Assembly (NCBI RefSeq): GCF_005877005.1
Contig: NZ_SSNH01000001.1
Coordinates: forward strand, 248,001 to 312,000
Direction: 5' to 3'
DNA from: Sinomonas susongensis
GTDB lineage: Bacteria > Actinomycetota > Actinomycetes > Actinomycetales > Micrococcaceae
Length of the DNA: 64,000 nt
In this document: piece after piece, positions 1 through 7,834 of the stretch
Layout of the letters: each line of letters begins with the position of its first letter
Position numbering within the stretch: position 1 is the first letter of the stretch
Made by a program: the position numbers and the translations under genes
The notes under the pieces: model-generated
Seen by the model: only the letters and a program-made list of their open reading frames with translations
Told to the model about the DNA's origin: nothing
Databases searched by the model: none

Positions 1-235
1 CCTGCACGCGGGCGGCGCTTCCTCCGACCCAGCCCTCCGGCGTCAGTGGCTCGTTGCCGGGCGCCAGATGTACGCCCGGAAGTGGGGTAGTGAACGCAGG
101 CTCCAAGCGGCCCTTGCCGTGGCCTCGGTCGCCAATGCCGCGGCCAACGCCGTCCGACAGCTCATGGGCCGGGATGTGAGCGCACTCGGCACCCTTCGCC
201 GCGAACTCGCATATCTTGCTCGGAAGGAAGCATGA
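1..235 (+). CDS. Glycosyltransferase family 2, C-terminal fragment (truncated by window start)
   Basis: Only the last 77 or so codons are inside the window, read in the frame that ends at the TGA at 233-235. The fragment begins LHAGGAS and continues with basic, Arg-rich sequence (QMYARKWG). A His-x-Gly-Gly-Ala-Ser stretch followed by an amphipathic basic tail resembles the C-terminus of rhamnosyltransferase-like GT2 enzymes. The stop overlaps the ATG of the next gene (ATGA), so it belongs to the same polysaccharide operon. The catalytic GT-A domain lies upstream and cannot be seen, so the family call is tentative. Confidence 0.5.
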   Translation, partial: LHAGGASSDPALRRQWLVAGRQMYARKWGSERRLQAALAVASVANAAANAVRQLMGRDVSALGTLRRELAYLARKEA

Positions 236-1242
236 GAAGCCGTCTGCTCCTTCTGGTCACCCCGGCATTCCACGGCTACCACCGTTCGATTGCCCGGGCC
301 TTCGCAGGCCGGGCCTACGACGTTGTGACCCACTGCTACGACGCGTTCGAAACGTTCGCCGACAAGCTCCGCAACAAGGCATGCTTCGAACTCCCCGCTC
401 GGTTCGGACGTGAAGAAAGCGGCCAAGCCGAGGCATGGGCAACGCGCCGCGCCCTTGCTGTCCTTCGCGAGGTGCGGCCCGACCGCGTCGTGGTGATAAA
501 AGGTGACACCCTTGGCGCTGAGTTCTGGCAGGAACTCGACCGGCGCAGCATTCCCCGCATCCTCTGGCTCTACGACGACCTGGCGCGCCACCGTTACACA
601 GAAGCGTTCCTCCGGGGTGTCGGGCCGGTCGTCACGTATGCCCGAGCCGAGGCTCGGCAACTGTCCGAGCGCGGCATCGCGTCGACGTTCGTGCCCAATG
701 CCTTCGATCCTGAGCTCGCCTTGCCGTCGCCCCGGCGCAATGGGGAGGTTGTGTTTGTCGGGGCCCGCTATCCCAATCGGGTGGACTTGCTCACGCAGCT
801 ATCGGAGGCGGGTGTCCCGGTGAGGGCGTACGGGCGTCAGTGGTCCCATCACCCTTTCGACCGACTGCGCACGTGGGAGCTCGTGCGGCCCTCCGTTCCC
901 TCCGAACGCGACATTCCCCTCGACCGCGCCTACGCCGTCCAAGCCGAGGCTGCGGCCGCTGTGAATATTCACGGCCCCCAAGCCGGCTTGGCCATGCGGA
1001 CGTTCGAGGTCCCGGGGATGGGCGGACTTCAGCTCGCAGACCGTCCGGACATCGGCGAGTTCTACGACATAGGCAAGGAAACCCTCGTCTTCGAGTCAGC
1101 CGCCGAGCTCGTGGAACTGGCCACGCGCGCACAGCGCGACCGCGTCTGGTCCGAACGCATCCGCGAGGCCGGGCGCCGTCGAAGCCTCGCCAAGCACACT
1201 TTCGCCCACCGGGTCGCCGAGGTGGATGCGCTGTGGGCGTGA
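232..1242 (+). CDS. CgeB-like glycosyltransferase (GT-B fold)
   Basis: Product of 336 aa. The N-terminus (LLLVTPAFHGYHRSIARAF) and the middle (RVVVIKGDTLGAEFW, then PRILWLYDDLARHR) match the layout of CgeB/DUF3880-type proteins, which have a Rossmann half, a predicted-partner loop, and then a glycosyltransferase group-1-like C-terminus. The C-terminal half has VVFVGARYPNRVDLL and the typical nucleotide-sugar end AMRTFEVPGMGGLQLAD, where the conserved acidic residue sits in RTFEV. No membrane segment is seen, so it should be cytosolic. ATGA overlap with the upstream GT2 and a GTGA overlap with the downstream gene indicate translational coupling. Donor and acceptor sugars cannot be deduced. Confidence 0.75.
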   Translation: MRSRLLLLVTPAFHGYHRSIARAFAGRAYDVVTHCYDAFETFADKLRNKACFELPARFGREESGQAEAWATRRALAVLREVRPDRVVVIKGDTLGAEFWQELDRRSIPRILWLYDDLARHRYTEAFLRGVGPVVTYARAEARQLSERGIASTFVPNAFDPELALPSPRRNGEVVFVGARYPNRVDLLTQLSEAGVPVRAYGRQWSHHPFDRLRTWELVRPSVPSERDIPLDRAYAVQAEAAAAVNIHGPQAGLAMRTFEVPGMGGLQLADRPDIGEFYDIGKETLVFESAAELVELATRAQRDRVWSERIREAGRRRSLAKHTFAHRVAEVDALWA

Positions 1243-2384
1243 CGGGGCAGGGACTCCTCTTCCCGCGCGACATCGAGGCTTGGCACGCGTGGCAGGGGCG
1301 CCAGCGCGGGCTTCAGGGCATCCGTGCGGCCTTCTTCCGCCAGACCCCGGCCAGCCTGTGGCTCGCGCTTCGCGGGACGGCTCCGGCGGTCCTGATCGGC
1401 CTCGACGCCGAGACTCCAACCCAATTGGCGTCCCTCGTTCGTCCGCTTGCGCTGCTCCCCGATCTCGATGCGGCTGTGCTCATGCCTGCACGACGTCCGG
1501 GCGTCCTCCCCGGAGGCGGTTGGCGCTGGCTAGAGGTGACTTCGGTCGCCACCCGCAGGCCCGACAGCGGCGCGGCCTGCGCTGACGCGCGCGAAGCACC
1601 AGCCGTCTTGGGCTCTGTCCGGGCGGTGGTGACGGTCGGTCACTTCTTGCGCGCCGGCGCCCTGGCCAACCACTGGGCGGGGCATCTGGGAGCGGAAAGG
1701 GTCGTCGTCCAGCACGGTCTCCTCACCCCGCACGCACCCCCCTTGCCGCCGGAATCGCGTTTCCTCGCCTTCACCGACCAGGACGGCGAGTTCGCGGCTG
1801 CGGGACGAGACGACGTCGTGTATTCGAGCATCGGCTCCCAACTCCTGTGGACGGCCGGGAACGATCGGTCGAGGTCGATGCCGTGTGAAGGGCAGCGACC
1901 GTTGTACCTCGGGCAGCTTCATGGGGCGGAGCTTCCGCGCGGCATCAAACGCCGAGTTGCCGCGGACTTCTGCCGCGCAACGGGGGCGGTGTATCGGCCG
2001 CATCCTGCGGAGACCGATCTCGCGTCCCGCGCCCAGCACGCGCGGTGGGAGAGGCTCGGCATCATCGTCGACCGTTCCGGACGACCGCTCCGTGAGCTCG
2101 GACACCCAGTCGTCTCGGCCTTCTCGACGGGAGTGCTGGAGGCCGCGGCGAGAGGCATACCCGCGTGGGTCGTCTTCCCGGAAGCACCTCGCTGGCTCAT
2201 CGAATTCTGGGACCGCTATTCGATGCGCCGTTGGGGCGGGCCGCCCACCGCGCCTCCGCCCAGGGCGCCACGCGAACCAGCCTCCGCCGTCGCCGATCAT
2301 CTCGACCAGTTCATACGGGACCGCCTCCGGCCCGCGTCCGGGAACGGGCCATCCACAGCACAGCATCCAGGGGGAAGAAGTTGA
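1239..2384 (+). CDS. Putative polysaccharide transferase with sialyltransferase-like HP and ST motifs
   Basis: About 381 aa from the GTG at 1239, which overlaps the previous stop (GTGA); GTG 1233 is the alternative. No close family is recognised with certainty. Two signatures stand out: YRPHPAE (His255-Pro256) and SAFSTG (Ser296-Thr297) followed by VLEAAARG. An HP motif followed by an S-S/T motif is the known hallmark of bacterial sialyl- and polysialyltransferases (GT38, GT52, GT80), and the gene directly precedes CMP-sugar synthetase and NeuB-like genes. The inference is a transferase that moves the CMP-activated nonulosonic acid made by the next two genes. The D/E-D/E-G motif of those families is not clearly visible, and CDP-glycerol-type polymerases remain an alternative. 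The C-terminal 45 residues are Pro/Ala/Arg-rich and probably unstructured. Confidence 0.5.
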   Translation: MTGQGLLFPRDIEAWHAWQGRQRGLQGIRAAFFRQTPASLWLALRGTAPAVLIGLDAETPTQLASLVRPLALLPDLDAAVLMPARRPGVLPGGGWRWLEVTSVATRRPDSGAACADAREAPAVLGSVRAVVTVGHFLRAGALANHWAGHLGAERVVVQHGLLTPHAPPLPPESRFLAFTDQDGEFAAAGRDDVVYSSIGSQLLWTAGNDRSRSMPCEGQRPLYLGQLHGAELPRGIKRRVAADFCRATGAVYRPHPAETDLASRAQHARWERLGIIVDRSGRPLRELGHPVVSAFSTGVLEAAARGIPAWVVFPEAPRWLIEFWDRYSMRRWGGPPTAPPPRAPREPASAVADHLDQFIRDRLRPASGNGPSTAQHPGGRS

Positions 2385-3091
2385 CCATACTCTGCGTGAT
2401 ACCGGCCCGAGGCGGTTCGAAGGGCGTCCGCCGAAAGAACGTCCGCGCCGTCGCGGGCAAGCCGCTCGTCGTCTGGACCATCGAACAGGCCCTGCGCGCC
2501 CGCCCACGCCTCGACGTCCTCGTGTCCACGGACGACGAGGAGATCGCTCAGATCGCCCGCGAGGCAGGGGCCGACGTGCCCTTCATTCGACCAGCGGCTC
2601 TGGCACGGGACGAGACTCCGACCGAGCCGGTAGTCCGGCACGCTATAGCCGCCCGTACTCAGCAGGGTCGACGCCCTGACGCCGTCATGCTGCTCCAGGC
2701 GACATCACCCGTGCGCTTCCCAGGGACCTTGGACCGCGCGGTCGCGGAGTTCGAGGCGAGCGGCGTCGACTCACTGGTCGGAGTCGTGCCGCAGCCGCCT
2801 TTTCTCTGGCTGTCCGGCGAGGTGCCTTTCGCGGCATACGACCCAGCCCACCGTCCCCGGAGGCAAGAGCTCGACGCATCGGGCTACGTGTACCGCGAAA
2901 CCGGATCCCTATACCTCACCCGCACCGGGATCTACGAGCTGGGCGGCCACCGCGTCGGGGGCCATGCGGGCCTCTTCATCATGGACGAGCGCGAAGGCCT
3001 CGACGTGGACACCGAGTTGGACCTGCTCATCGCCGGACACCAGCTCGAGTGGCTCGGCGACGCGCTCGTCGGCAAGGACCCAGAGCTGTGA
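2381..3091 (+). CDS. CMP-nonulosonate (NeuA/PseF-type) cytidylyltransferase
   Basis: 236 aa starting at TTG 2381, chosen because it overlaps the previous TGA and follows a good ribosome site (GGGGGAAG, 2370-2377). The N-terminus carries the nucleotidyltransferase signature IPARGGSKG (residues 7-15) followed by RRKNV. Further conserved pieces are VSTDDEEIA, LLQATSPVR and the late DVDTELDL. These are the landmarks of acylneuraminate cytidylyltransferases, which form CMP-sialic, legionaminic or pseudaminic acid from CTP. Its place between an HP-motif transferase and a NeuB-domain protein supports activation of a nonulosonic acid for an exported glycan. Which nonulosonate it uses cannot be told from sequence. 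Confidence 0.88.
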   Translation: MTILCVIPARGGSKGVRRKNVRAVAGKPLVVWTIEQALRARPRLDVLVSTDDEEIAQIAREAGADVPFIRPAALARDETPTEPVVRHAIAARTQQGRRPDAVMLLQATSPVRFPGTLDRAVAEFEASGVDSLVGVVPQPPFLWLSGEVPFAAYDPAHRPRRQELDASGYVYRETGSLYLTRTGIYELGGHRVGGHAGLFIMDEREGLDVDTELDLLIAGHQLEWLGDALVGKDPEL

Positions 3092-5328
3092 TCATCGAGC
3101 GGAACATCGCCCCCTATGTCGTCTTCGCGGAGGCCCCGATTCTGTCAGCGCTGGCGAAGATCACCGCCAATCAGGCGCGGATCGCCTTCTGCGTCGACGA
3201 GCACGGGGTGCTTCGAGGCTCCCTCTCCGACGGTGACTTCCGCCGATGGATCGTCGAGAACCCGACGGCAGAGCTGGACGTTGCGGCCATCGCCGTAGCA
3301 AACCCAGCAGTGCGCAGTGCCGCCGCCGGGACTCCGATCAATGCCCTCGGCACCCTCATGGGGCCGCAGATCCTCCACCTCCCACTCGTCGACGAACGGG
3401 GCCGCCTCGTGGCCATCGCTGTGGACCGCCCCGACGTCCTGACGATCGGAAAGCGGGAGATCGGGGCTGGCCATCCGGCCTTTGTGATTGCCGAAATCGG
3501 GAACAACCACAACGGGTCCGTCGACCTCGCCTGTCGCCTCGTGGACCTTGCCGCGGAAGCGGGAGCCGACGCCGTCAAGTTCCAGCTGCGCGATCTCGAC
3601 GCGCTCTACCGTCAGGCCGGTGGCTCGAAGGCGGGGGAAGACCTCGGCGCCCAGTACACCCTCGACATCCTTTCACGGTTCTCGCTGCCTGCCCCGAAGC
3701 TGTTCGACGTCTTCGACCACTGCCGCGACCGCGGCGTCGACGTCATGTGCACTCCCTGGGACGCACCGAGCGTGACCGCACTCGTGGACTACGGCATCCC
3801 GGCACTCAAGATCGCCTCGGCCGACCTGACCAACCACGGGCTTCTACGAGACGCTGCGTCGTCGGGACTGCCCCTTGTGCTGAGCACCGGAATGTCCCGG
3901 GAAGACGAGATCCGAGAGTCCGCCTCCCTTGTGCGCGGGCTTGGCGCGAGCTTCGCCCTGCTCCACTGCCAGTCCTCGTACCCGGCGCCCTTCAAGGACG
4001 TGAACCTCGCCTATATGGATCGGCTCGCCGAGATAGGCCAGTGCATCGTCGGCTACTCAGGCCATGAGCGCGGATATCACGTGCCGGTTGCGGCTGTGGC
4101 CCGTGGAGCAAAGATCATCGAGAAGCACTTCACGCTCGACGTCTCGATGGAGGGCAACGACCACAAGGTCTCGCTCCTCCCGCACGAATTCGCCGAGATG
4201 GTCCGTTGGATCAGGGATGCTGAAGAGTCGATCGGGGAGAACGTCCCCCGGGAGGTCTCGACGGGCGAGCTCATGAACCGGGTGAATCTCGCGAAATCAC
4301 TCGTGGCGGCCAGCCCACTCTCCGCAGGCCACATCGTCCAGGAGTCGGATGTCGACATCAAGAGCCCCGGTCGCGGCCTCCAGCCCAACGTTCTCCCGCG
4401 CCTGCTCGGCCGGACACTCCGGCGGGACGTAGCGCAGGGCGACTTCTTCTACCGGGGCGACCTCGACGACGTCGTGCCCACCGGACGCGACTTCCGCTTC
4501 CGCCGCCCCTGGGGCCTCCCAGTCCGCTACCACGATCACAGAGACCTCACCCGCGACTGCGCCCCCGACTTCCTCGAGTTCCACCTCTCCTACAACGACC
4601 TCGAAGTCGACGTCGAGTCCGTCTTCGCCGAACCACTGGACATGCGCTTCACGACCCATCTGCCCGATCTCTTCGCGGGGGACTTCCTCGTGGACCTCGC
4701 ATCGCCCGACCGAGACATCTGGGAGCGGTCCATCGCGGAGGTCCAGCGAACCATCGGCGTCACGCGATTGCTCACAAGGTGGTTCCGCGAGGACGAGCCG
4801 ATCCTCGTGGTCACGATGGGCGGGTTCACGCGAGACGGCCACATCCCCTCCGAACGAAGGGCGGGGATGTACGAGCGGATAGCCGACGCGCTGGGCCGGC
4901 TCGACACCACGGGCGTGCGGCTCGCGGCACAGACCCTGCCTCCGTACCCGTGGCTCATGGGTGGCCAGCAATTCCACAACCTGTTCCTCGATCCGATGGA
5001 CACGGCCCAGTTCGCGGCCGCGACTGGAACCGGACTGTGCCTCGACGTCTCACATACGAAGCTCGCCGCCAACCATCTCGGCATCTCATTCTCCGAGACT
5101 GTCGAGCTCCTGGCCCCCCATACGATCCACCTCCACCTCGTCGACGCGAAGGGTGTCGACGGCGAGGGAGTCCAGATCGGCGAAGGTGAGGTCGACTGGG
5201 CGGCGCTCGCGGCACAGCTCGACCGGCTCGCGCCCGGAATCGGGTTCATACCCGAGATCTGGCAGGGTCATGTCAACAGCGGCGAGGGGTTCTGGACTGC
5301 GCTCGAGAGGCTTGAGCGATGGTTCTGA
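3088..5328 (+). CDS. Four-domain nonulosonate synthase: CBS pair - NeuB - SAF - xylose-isomerase-like TIM barrel
   Basis: 746 aa from GTG 3088 (GTGA overlap with the cytidylyltransferase). Residues 1-115 form a CBS-domain pair (ARIAFCVDEHGVLRGSLSDGD; LHLPLVDERGRLVAIAVDR). Residues 125-380 are a NeuB TIM barrel with IAEIGNNHNG (Glu136, Asn139-His141), AVKFQ, LLHCQSSYP, VGYSGHERG and IIEKHFTLD plus EGNDH, the PEP and metal-binding landmarks. Residues 397-456 are a SAF/antifreeze-like domain (NRVNLAKSLVA through GRTL). Residues 465-746 form an AP-endonuclease-2/xylose-isomerase-like barrel with LCLDVSHTK, HLHLVDAKG, GEGEVDW and PEIWQGH. The NeuB part should condense PEP with an N-acetylated hexose to make a nonulosonic acid. 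The last barrel may be an epimerase or isomerase feeding it, and the CBS pair may sense a nucleotide; both are inferences. Confidence 0.88.
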   Translation: MIIERNIAPYVVFAEAPILSALAKITANQARIAFCVDEHGVLRGSLSDGDFRRWIVENPTAELDVAAIAVANPAVRSAAAGTPINALGTLMGPQILHLPLVDERGRLVAIAVDRPDVLTIGKREIGAGHPAFVIAEIGNNHNGSVDLACRLVDLAAEAGADAVKFQLRDLDALYRQAGGSKAGEDLGAQYTLDILSRFSLPAPKLFDVFDHCRDRGVDVMCTPWDAPSVTALVDYGIPALKIASADLTNHGLLRDAASSGLPLVLSTGMSREDEIRESASLVRGLGASFALLHCQSSYPAPFKDVNLAYMDRLAEIGQCIVGYSGHERGYHVPVAAVARGAKIIEKHFTLDVSMEGNDHKVSLLPHEFAEMVRWIRDAEESIGENVPREVSTGELMNRVNLAKSLVAASPLSAGHIVQESDVDIKSPGRGLQPNVLPRLLGRTLRRDVAQGDFFYRGDLDDVVPTGRDFRFRRPWGLPVRYHDHRDLTRDCAPDFLEFHLSYNDLEVDVESVFAEPLDMRFTTHLPDLFAGDFLVDLASPDRDIWERSIAEVQRTIGVTRLLTRWFREDEPILVVTMGGFTRDGHIPSERRAGMYERIADALGRLDTTGVRLAAQTLPPYPWLMGGQQFHNLFLDPMDTAQFAAATGTGLCLDVSHTKLAANHLGISFSETVELLAPHTIHLHLVDAKGVDGEGVQIGEGEVDWAALAAQLDRLAPGIGFIPEIWQGHVNSGEGFWTALERLERWF

Positions 5329-6461
5329 GCGTGCGGAGTCGGTCGGCGCCCCTTGGCGACCACCCGACGGCGCTCTGGGTAGTGCCGGTCGCCGACCTCG
5401 CCGGGGTGGCTCGGCACGTCATCGATGTAGCCGAGGTTGGCCTGCCCGGCTGGCGGCTCGTCGTTCTGTGCCCTGAGGGTCCCCTCGCCGAGCGCTTGCG
5501 GTGTGCAGGGACCGCCGTACACGCCCCGGATTTCGGTCCCTCGGCCGGGCTGCTCACCTCAGTGACCGCTCTGCGCCGTGCCATTCGCGCCCTCCGGCCG
5601 GACATCGTGCACGCGCACCTCGCCTATGCCGACATCACGGCTGCCCTGGCGACAAGGGGCTCGGGAGTGCTGCTTGCGACGACGGAACACGGGATCTCAG
5701 CGGACGACAGCGTGTATCACCGGGCTGCATGGCGCTCCCAGGCAATGGCAATGGTCCATGGAAGCCGGTTCGCCGCCACGGACGTTGCGATCGCTGTGTC
5801 CCAAGCGACCCGGGCGACAATGCTCGAGAAGTGGTCCGGGAGATCCGAGATCACCGTGATCCCGAATGGCGTCGACCGGCCAGCCATGGGTACACCGGCC
5901 CGCGCCCGGCAGGCCGTGTCGTCGGCGGCCTCCACGGCGCCCACGGCCGAGGGGGACGGGCTGCGCGTACTCTCGCTGGCCCGCCTCTCGCGCGAGAAGC
6001 GCCTCCCAGACCTCCTGCGGGCGTTTGCCGAGCTCCGGCGCATCGATCCGCGCGCGACGCTCACGCTTGCCGGGGAGGGGCCTGAACGGGCGCCCATTCA
6101 GGCGGCGGTCCGCGCGATGGGCCTCACGGATGCGGTGGACCTCCCGGGCTTCCTCGAACCCGTGAGTGCCATGGCAAGGGCAGACGTGCTGGTTCAGCTC
6201 TCGGTCTGGGAGAACTGCTCCTACACACTTCTCGACGCCGTCACGGCGGGTCTGGGCGTTGTGGCCACGCCCGTAGGCGGCAACCCGGAGATCCTCCCGG
6301 AGGGGTGCCTTGTCACCGCCGAGGATCCTCACGGCGTGGCCGAGGCCATCGTCCGGCAGAAGGACGACGACGACCGCCCGTCCCTTCCCCTCGGCTGGCC
6401 GACGAGGCAGGAGATGGCCGCCCGAATTGTGGAAGCCTACGGACGGGGTGGCGCGACGTGA
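5319..6461 (+). CDS. Glycosyltransferase family 4
   Basis: 380 aa with a 10-bp overlap with the preceding gene. The N-terminal Rossmann half contains VPVADLAGVARHVID and IVHAHLAYADITAAL. The C-terminal half has the GT4 core: ITVIPNGVD, RVLSLARLSREKRLPDLLRAFA, LTLAGEGPE, VDLPGFLEPV and finally the E-x7-E-like region VWENCSYTLLDAVTAGLGVVATPVGGNPEIL. In GT4 enzymes this last region binds the nucleotide-sugar diphosphate. It should be a cytosolic retaining transferase extending the lipid-linked repeat unit. The normal first Glu is present (WENCSYTLLDA), although the second position is Asp rather than Glu. The downstream O-antigen-ligase-like gene starts in its stop codon. Confidence 0.85.
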   Translation: MVLSVRSRSAPLGDHPTALWVVPVADLAGVARHVIDVAEVGLPGWRLVVLCPEGPLAERLRCAGTAVHAPDFGPSAGLLTSVTALRRAIRALRPDIVHAHLAYADITAALATRGSGVLLATTEHGISADDSVYHRAAWRSQAMAMVHGSRFAATDVAIAVSQATRATMLEKWSGRSEITVIPNGVDRPAMGTPARARQAVSSAASTAPTAEGDGLRVLSLARLSREKRLPDLLRAFAELRRIDPRATLTLAGEGPERAPIQAAVRAMGLTDAVDLPGFLEPVSAMARADVLVQLSVWENCSYTLLDAVTAGLGVVATPVGGNPEILPEGCLVTAEDPHGVAEAIVRQKDDDDRPSLPLGWPTRQEMAARIVEAYGRGGAT

Positions 6462-7834
6462 CTTCATGGCCTGCCCCTGCGCTGCCCGGACCTGCGCTGC
6501 CCGGACCTGCGCTGCCCGGACCTGCGCTGCCCGGACCTGCGCTGCCTGCCCCTGCGCTGCCCGGACCTGCGCTGCCCGGACCTGCGCTGCCTGCCCCTGC
6601 GCTGCCCGGACCTGCGCCGTGTCGGGCGGTCGGCGGAAGAGGGCGCCGCCGAACAGGCGAGAGCGGGACGCCGGGTACCGGGACCTCGACGTTTCTGGCG
6701 TTCCTGTGTGCGGCCGGCTTCGTCGTGGGCGGGCTCGAGGTGCCGGGGCTCGGCTTCCCCGTCGACTCCGTCGCGACAGGGCTGGCGGTCCTCGTGGGAC
6801 TCGGCTCCAGGCCGAACGGTGCACCGCTTCCCCGGTGGATGCCGGTCCTAGCCTTCGCGGGCGTCCTGTGGATCGGTGCAGTCTCGATCGCGCTCGGCAG
6901 CCCGGATGTCAGGCGGCTGAGCCATCTAGCCCTCGACGCGGCCGCGATCGTCGTCGTCGCAGCCGGCCGCCTCGACCGCGCGGCCCTGGGGCGCGGCCTC
7001 GCGTTCGGAATGGTGGTCGGGGTGGCCTGGGGGACGGTGACATTCAAGGAGAGCACCTACGTCAATCGCCTCACGGGGATCTTCGGCGACCCGAACACGG
7101 CCGGGCTGATCATTGTCACGTGCGCGGGCCTCGCTCTTCCGGTGCTGCGCAGGGGAGTGAGCAAACTCGTCGTGGCCGGGGCCGCGCTTGCAGGGGTCCT
7201 GCTCACGGATTCGCGCACCACACTCCTCGCCGCATGCGCCATGATCGTCTGGATCGTGATGGCCCGGCTGCGCTTCAACCCGTGGATTGCCTTGGGCTTC
7301 CTCGCGGTCGGCACGCTCTGGGTCGTCAATGCCACGCGTCAGGGCCTCGGAGCTGACGCCTTCGCCGGACGGGCTGGGTCCGACGCACTGAGGGCCCGCA
7401 TCGACGAGGCCGCGCTCGCGGACGTGGAGTCGAGTCCATGGTTCGGCCACGGTGCCGGGACAGCCCGCGCCGTCGTCGACGGGCTCTCGTTCTTCTACCA
7501 CAGCTCCTATCTCTCGGTGCGGACGGAAGGCGGATGGATCGCGTTCATGCTCGTCGTCGGCCTTCTCCTCGCGACGTTCGCGGTCCTCGTCAGGCTCCGT
7601 CCCCGGCGTGTCCCGCTGTACGAAGCGAGCCTCATCGGGATCGCGGTGTGTGCGATCAATCTCGGTGAGGTGCTTATGACCGTGTCGTCCGCGGTCGCGG
7701 TGGGCATTTCGATGCAGTATGCGGCTATCACCCAATTTCCGCGGTCCGGCCCGGCGGCCGTTCCCTCGGTAGAGACTCAGCGTTCAGGAGGAATGGGACA
7801 TGACGCACATCGTTCTCGCGGCCAACAACGGTGA
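6458..7834 (+). CDS. O-antigen ligase / Wzy-like polymerase with repetitive N-terminus
   Basis: 458 aa from GTG 6458 (GTGA overlap with the GT4 gene); no other plausible in-frame start exists before the first membrane segment. Residues 7-51 are nine copies of PALPG/PALPA encoded by a 15-bp tandem repeat, followed by a basic linker. About ten membrane segments follow, from FLAFLCAAGFVVGG near residue 80. O-antigen-ligase family landmarks are GIFGDPNTAGL, LLTDSRTTLLA and SSPWFGHGAG, then a periplasmic loop before the last helices. It should polymerise repeat units, or ligate the glycan, on the outer face of the membrane. The upstream 5-gene arrangement fits a Wzx/Wzy-type pathway, although no flippase lies in this window. 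The next ATG lies 34 bp inside the 3' end of this gene. Confidence 0.8.
   Translation: MTSWPAPALPGPALPGPALPGPALPGPALPAPALPGPALPGPALPAPALPGPAPCRAVGGRGRRRTGESGTPGTGTSTFLAFLCAAGFVVGGLEVPGLGFPVDSVATGLAVLVGLGSRPNGAPLPRWMPVLAFAGVLWIGAVSIALGSPDVRRLSHLALDAAAIVVVAAGRLDRAALGRGLAFGMVVGVAWGTVTFKESTYVNRLTGIFGDPNTAGLIIVTCAGLALPVLRRGVSKLVVAGAALAGVLLTDSRTTLLAACAMIVWIVMARLRFNPWIALGFLAVGTLWVVNATRQGLGADAFAGRAGSDALRARIDEAALADVESSPWFGHGAGTARAVVDGLSFFYHSSYLSVRTEGGWIAFMLVVGLLLATFAVLVRLRPRRVPLYEASLIGIAVCAINLGEVLMTVSSAVAVGISMQYAAITQFPRSGPAAVPSVETQRSGGMGHDAHRSRGQQR
6476..6610 (+). repeat. 15-bp tandem repeat (9 units) encoding PALPG/PALPA
   Basis: Nine contiguous 15-bp units based on CCTGCGCTGCCCGGA, with units 5 and 8 ending CTGCC instead of CCGGA, plus a partial tenth unit to about 6617. 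The unit length is a multiple of three, so gain or loss of a unit changes protein length without a frameshift. It lies at the extreme 5' end of the O-antigen-ligase-like gene. Confidence 0.95.

Noticed and set aside
3088-3440. Separate CBS-domain gene in front of neuB
   Set aside because: There is no stop codon or start signal between the CBS and NeuB parts; the frame is continuous through conserved sequence in both.
6476-6610. Possible CRISPR-like array
   Set aside because: Units are contiguous with no spacers, 15 bp long and in frame inside a gene.
6310-7356. Alternative frame giving CAARTC repeats over the 15-bp array
   Set aside because: The frame used for the membrane protein carries the O-antigen-ligase motifs and ten hydrophobic segments; the alternative has none.
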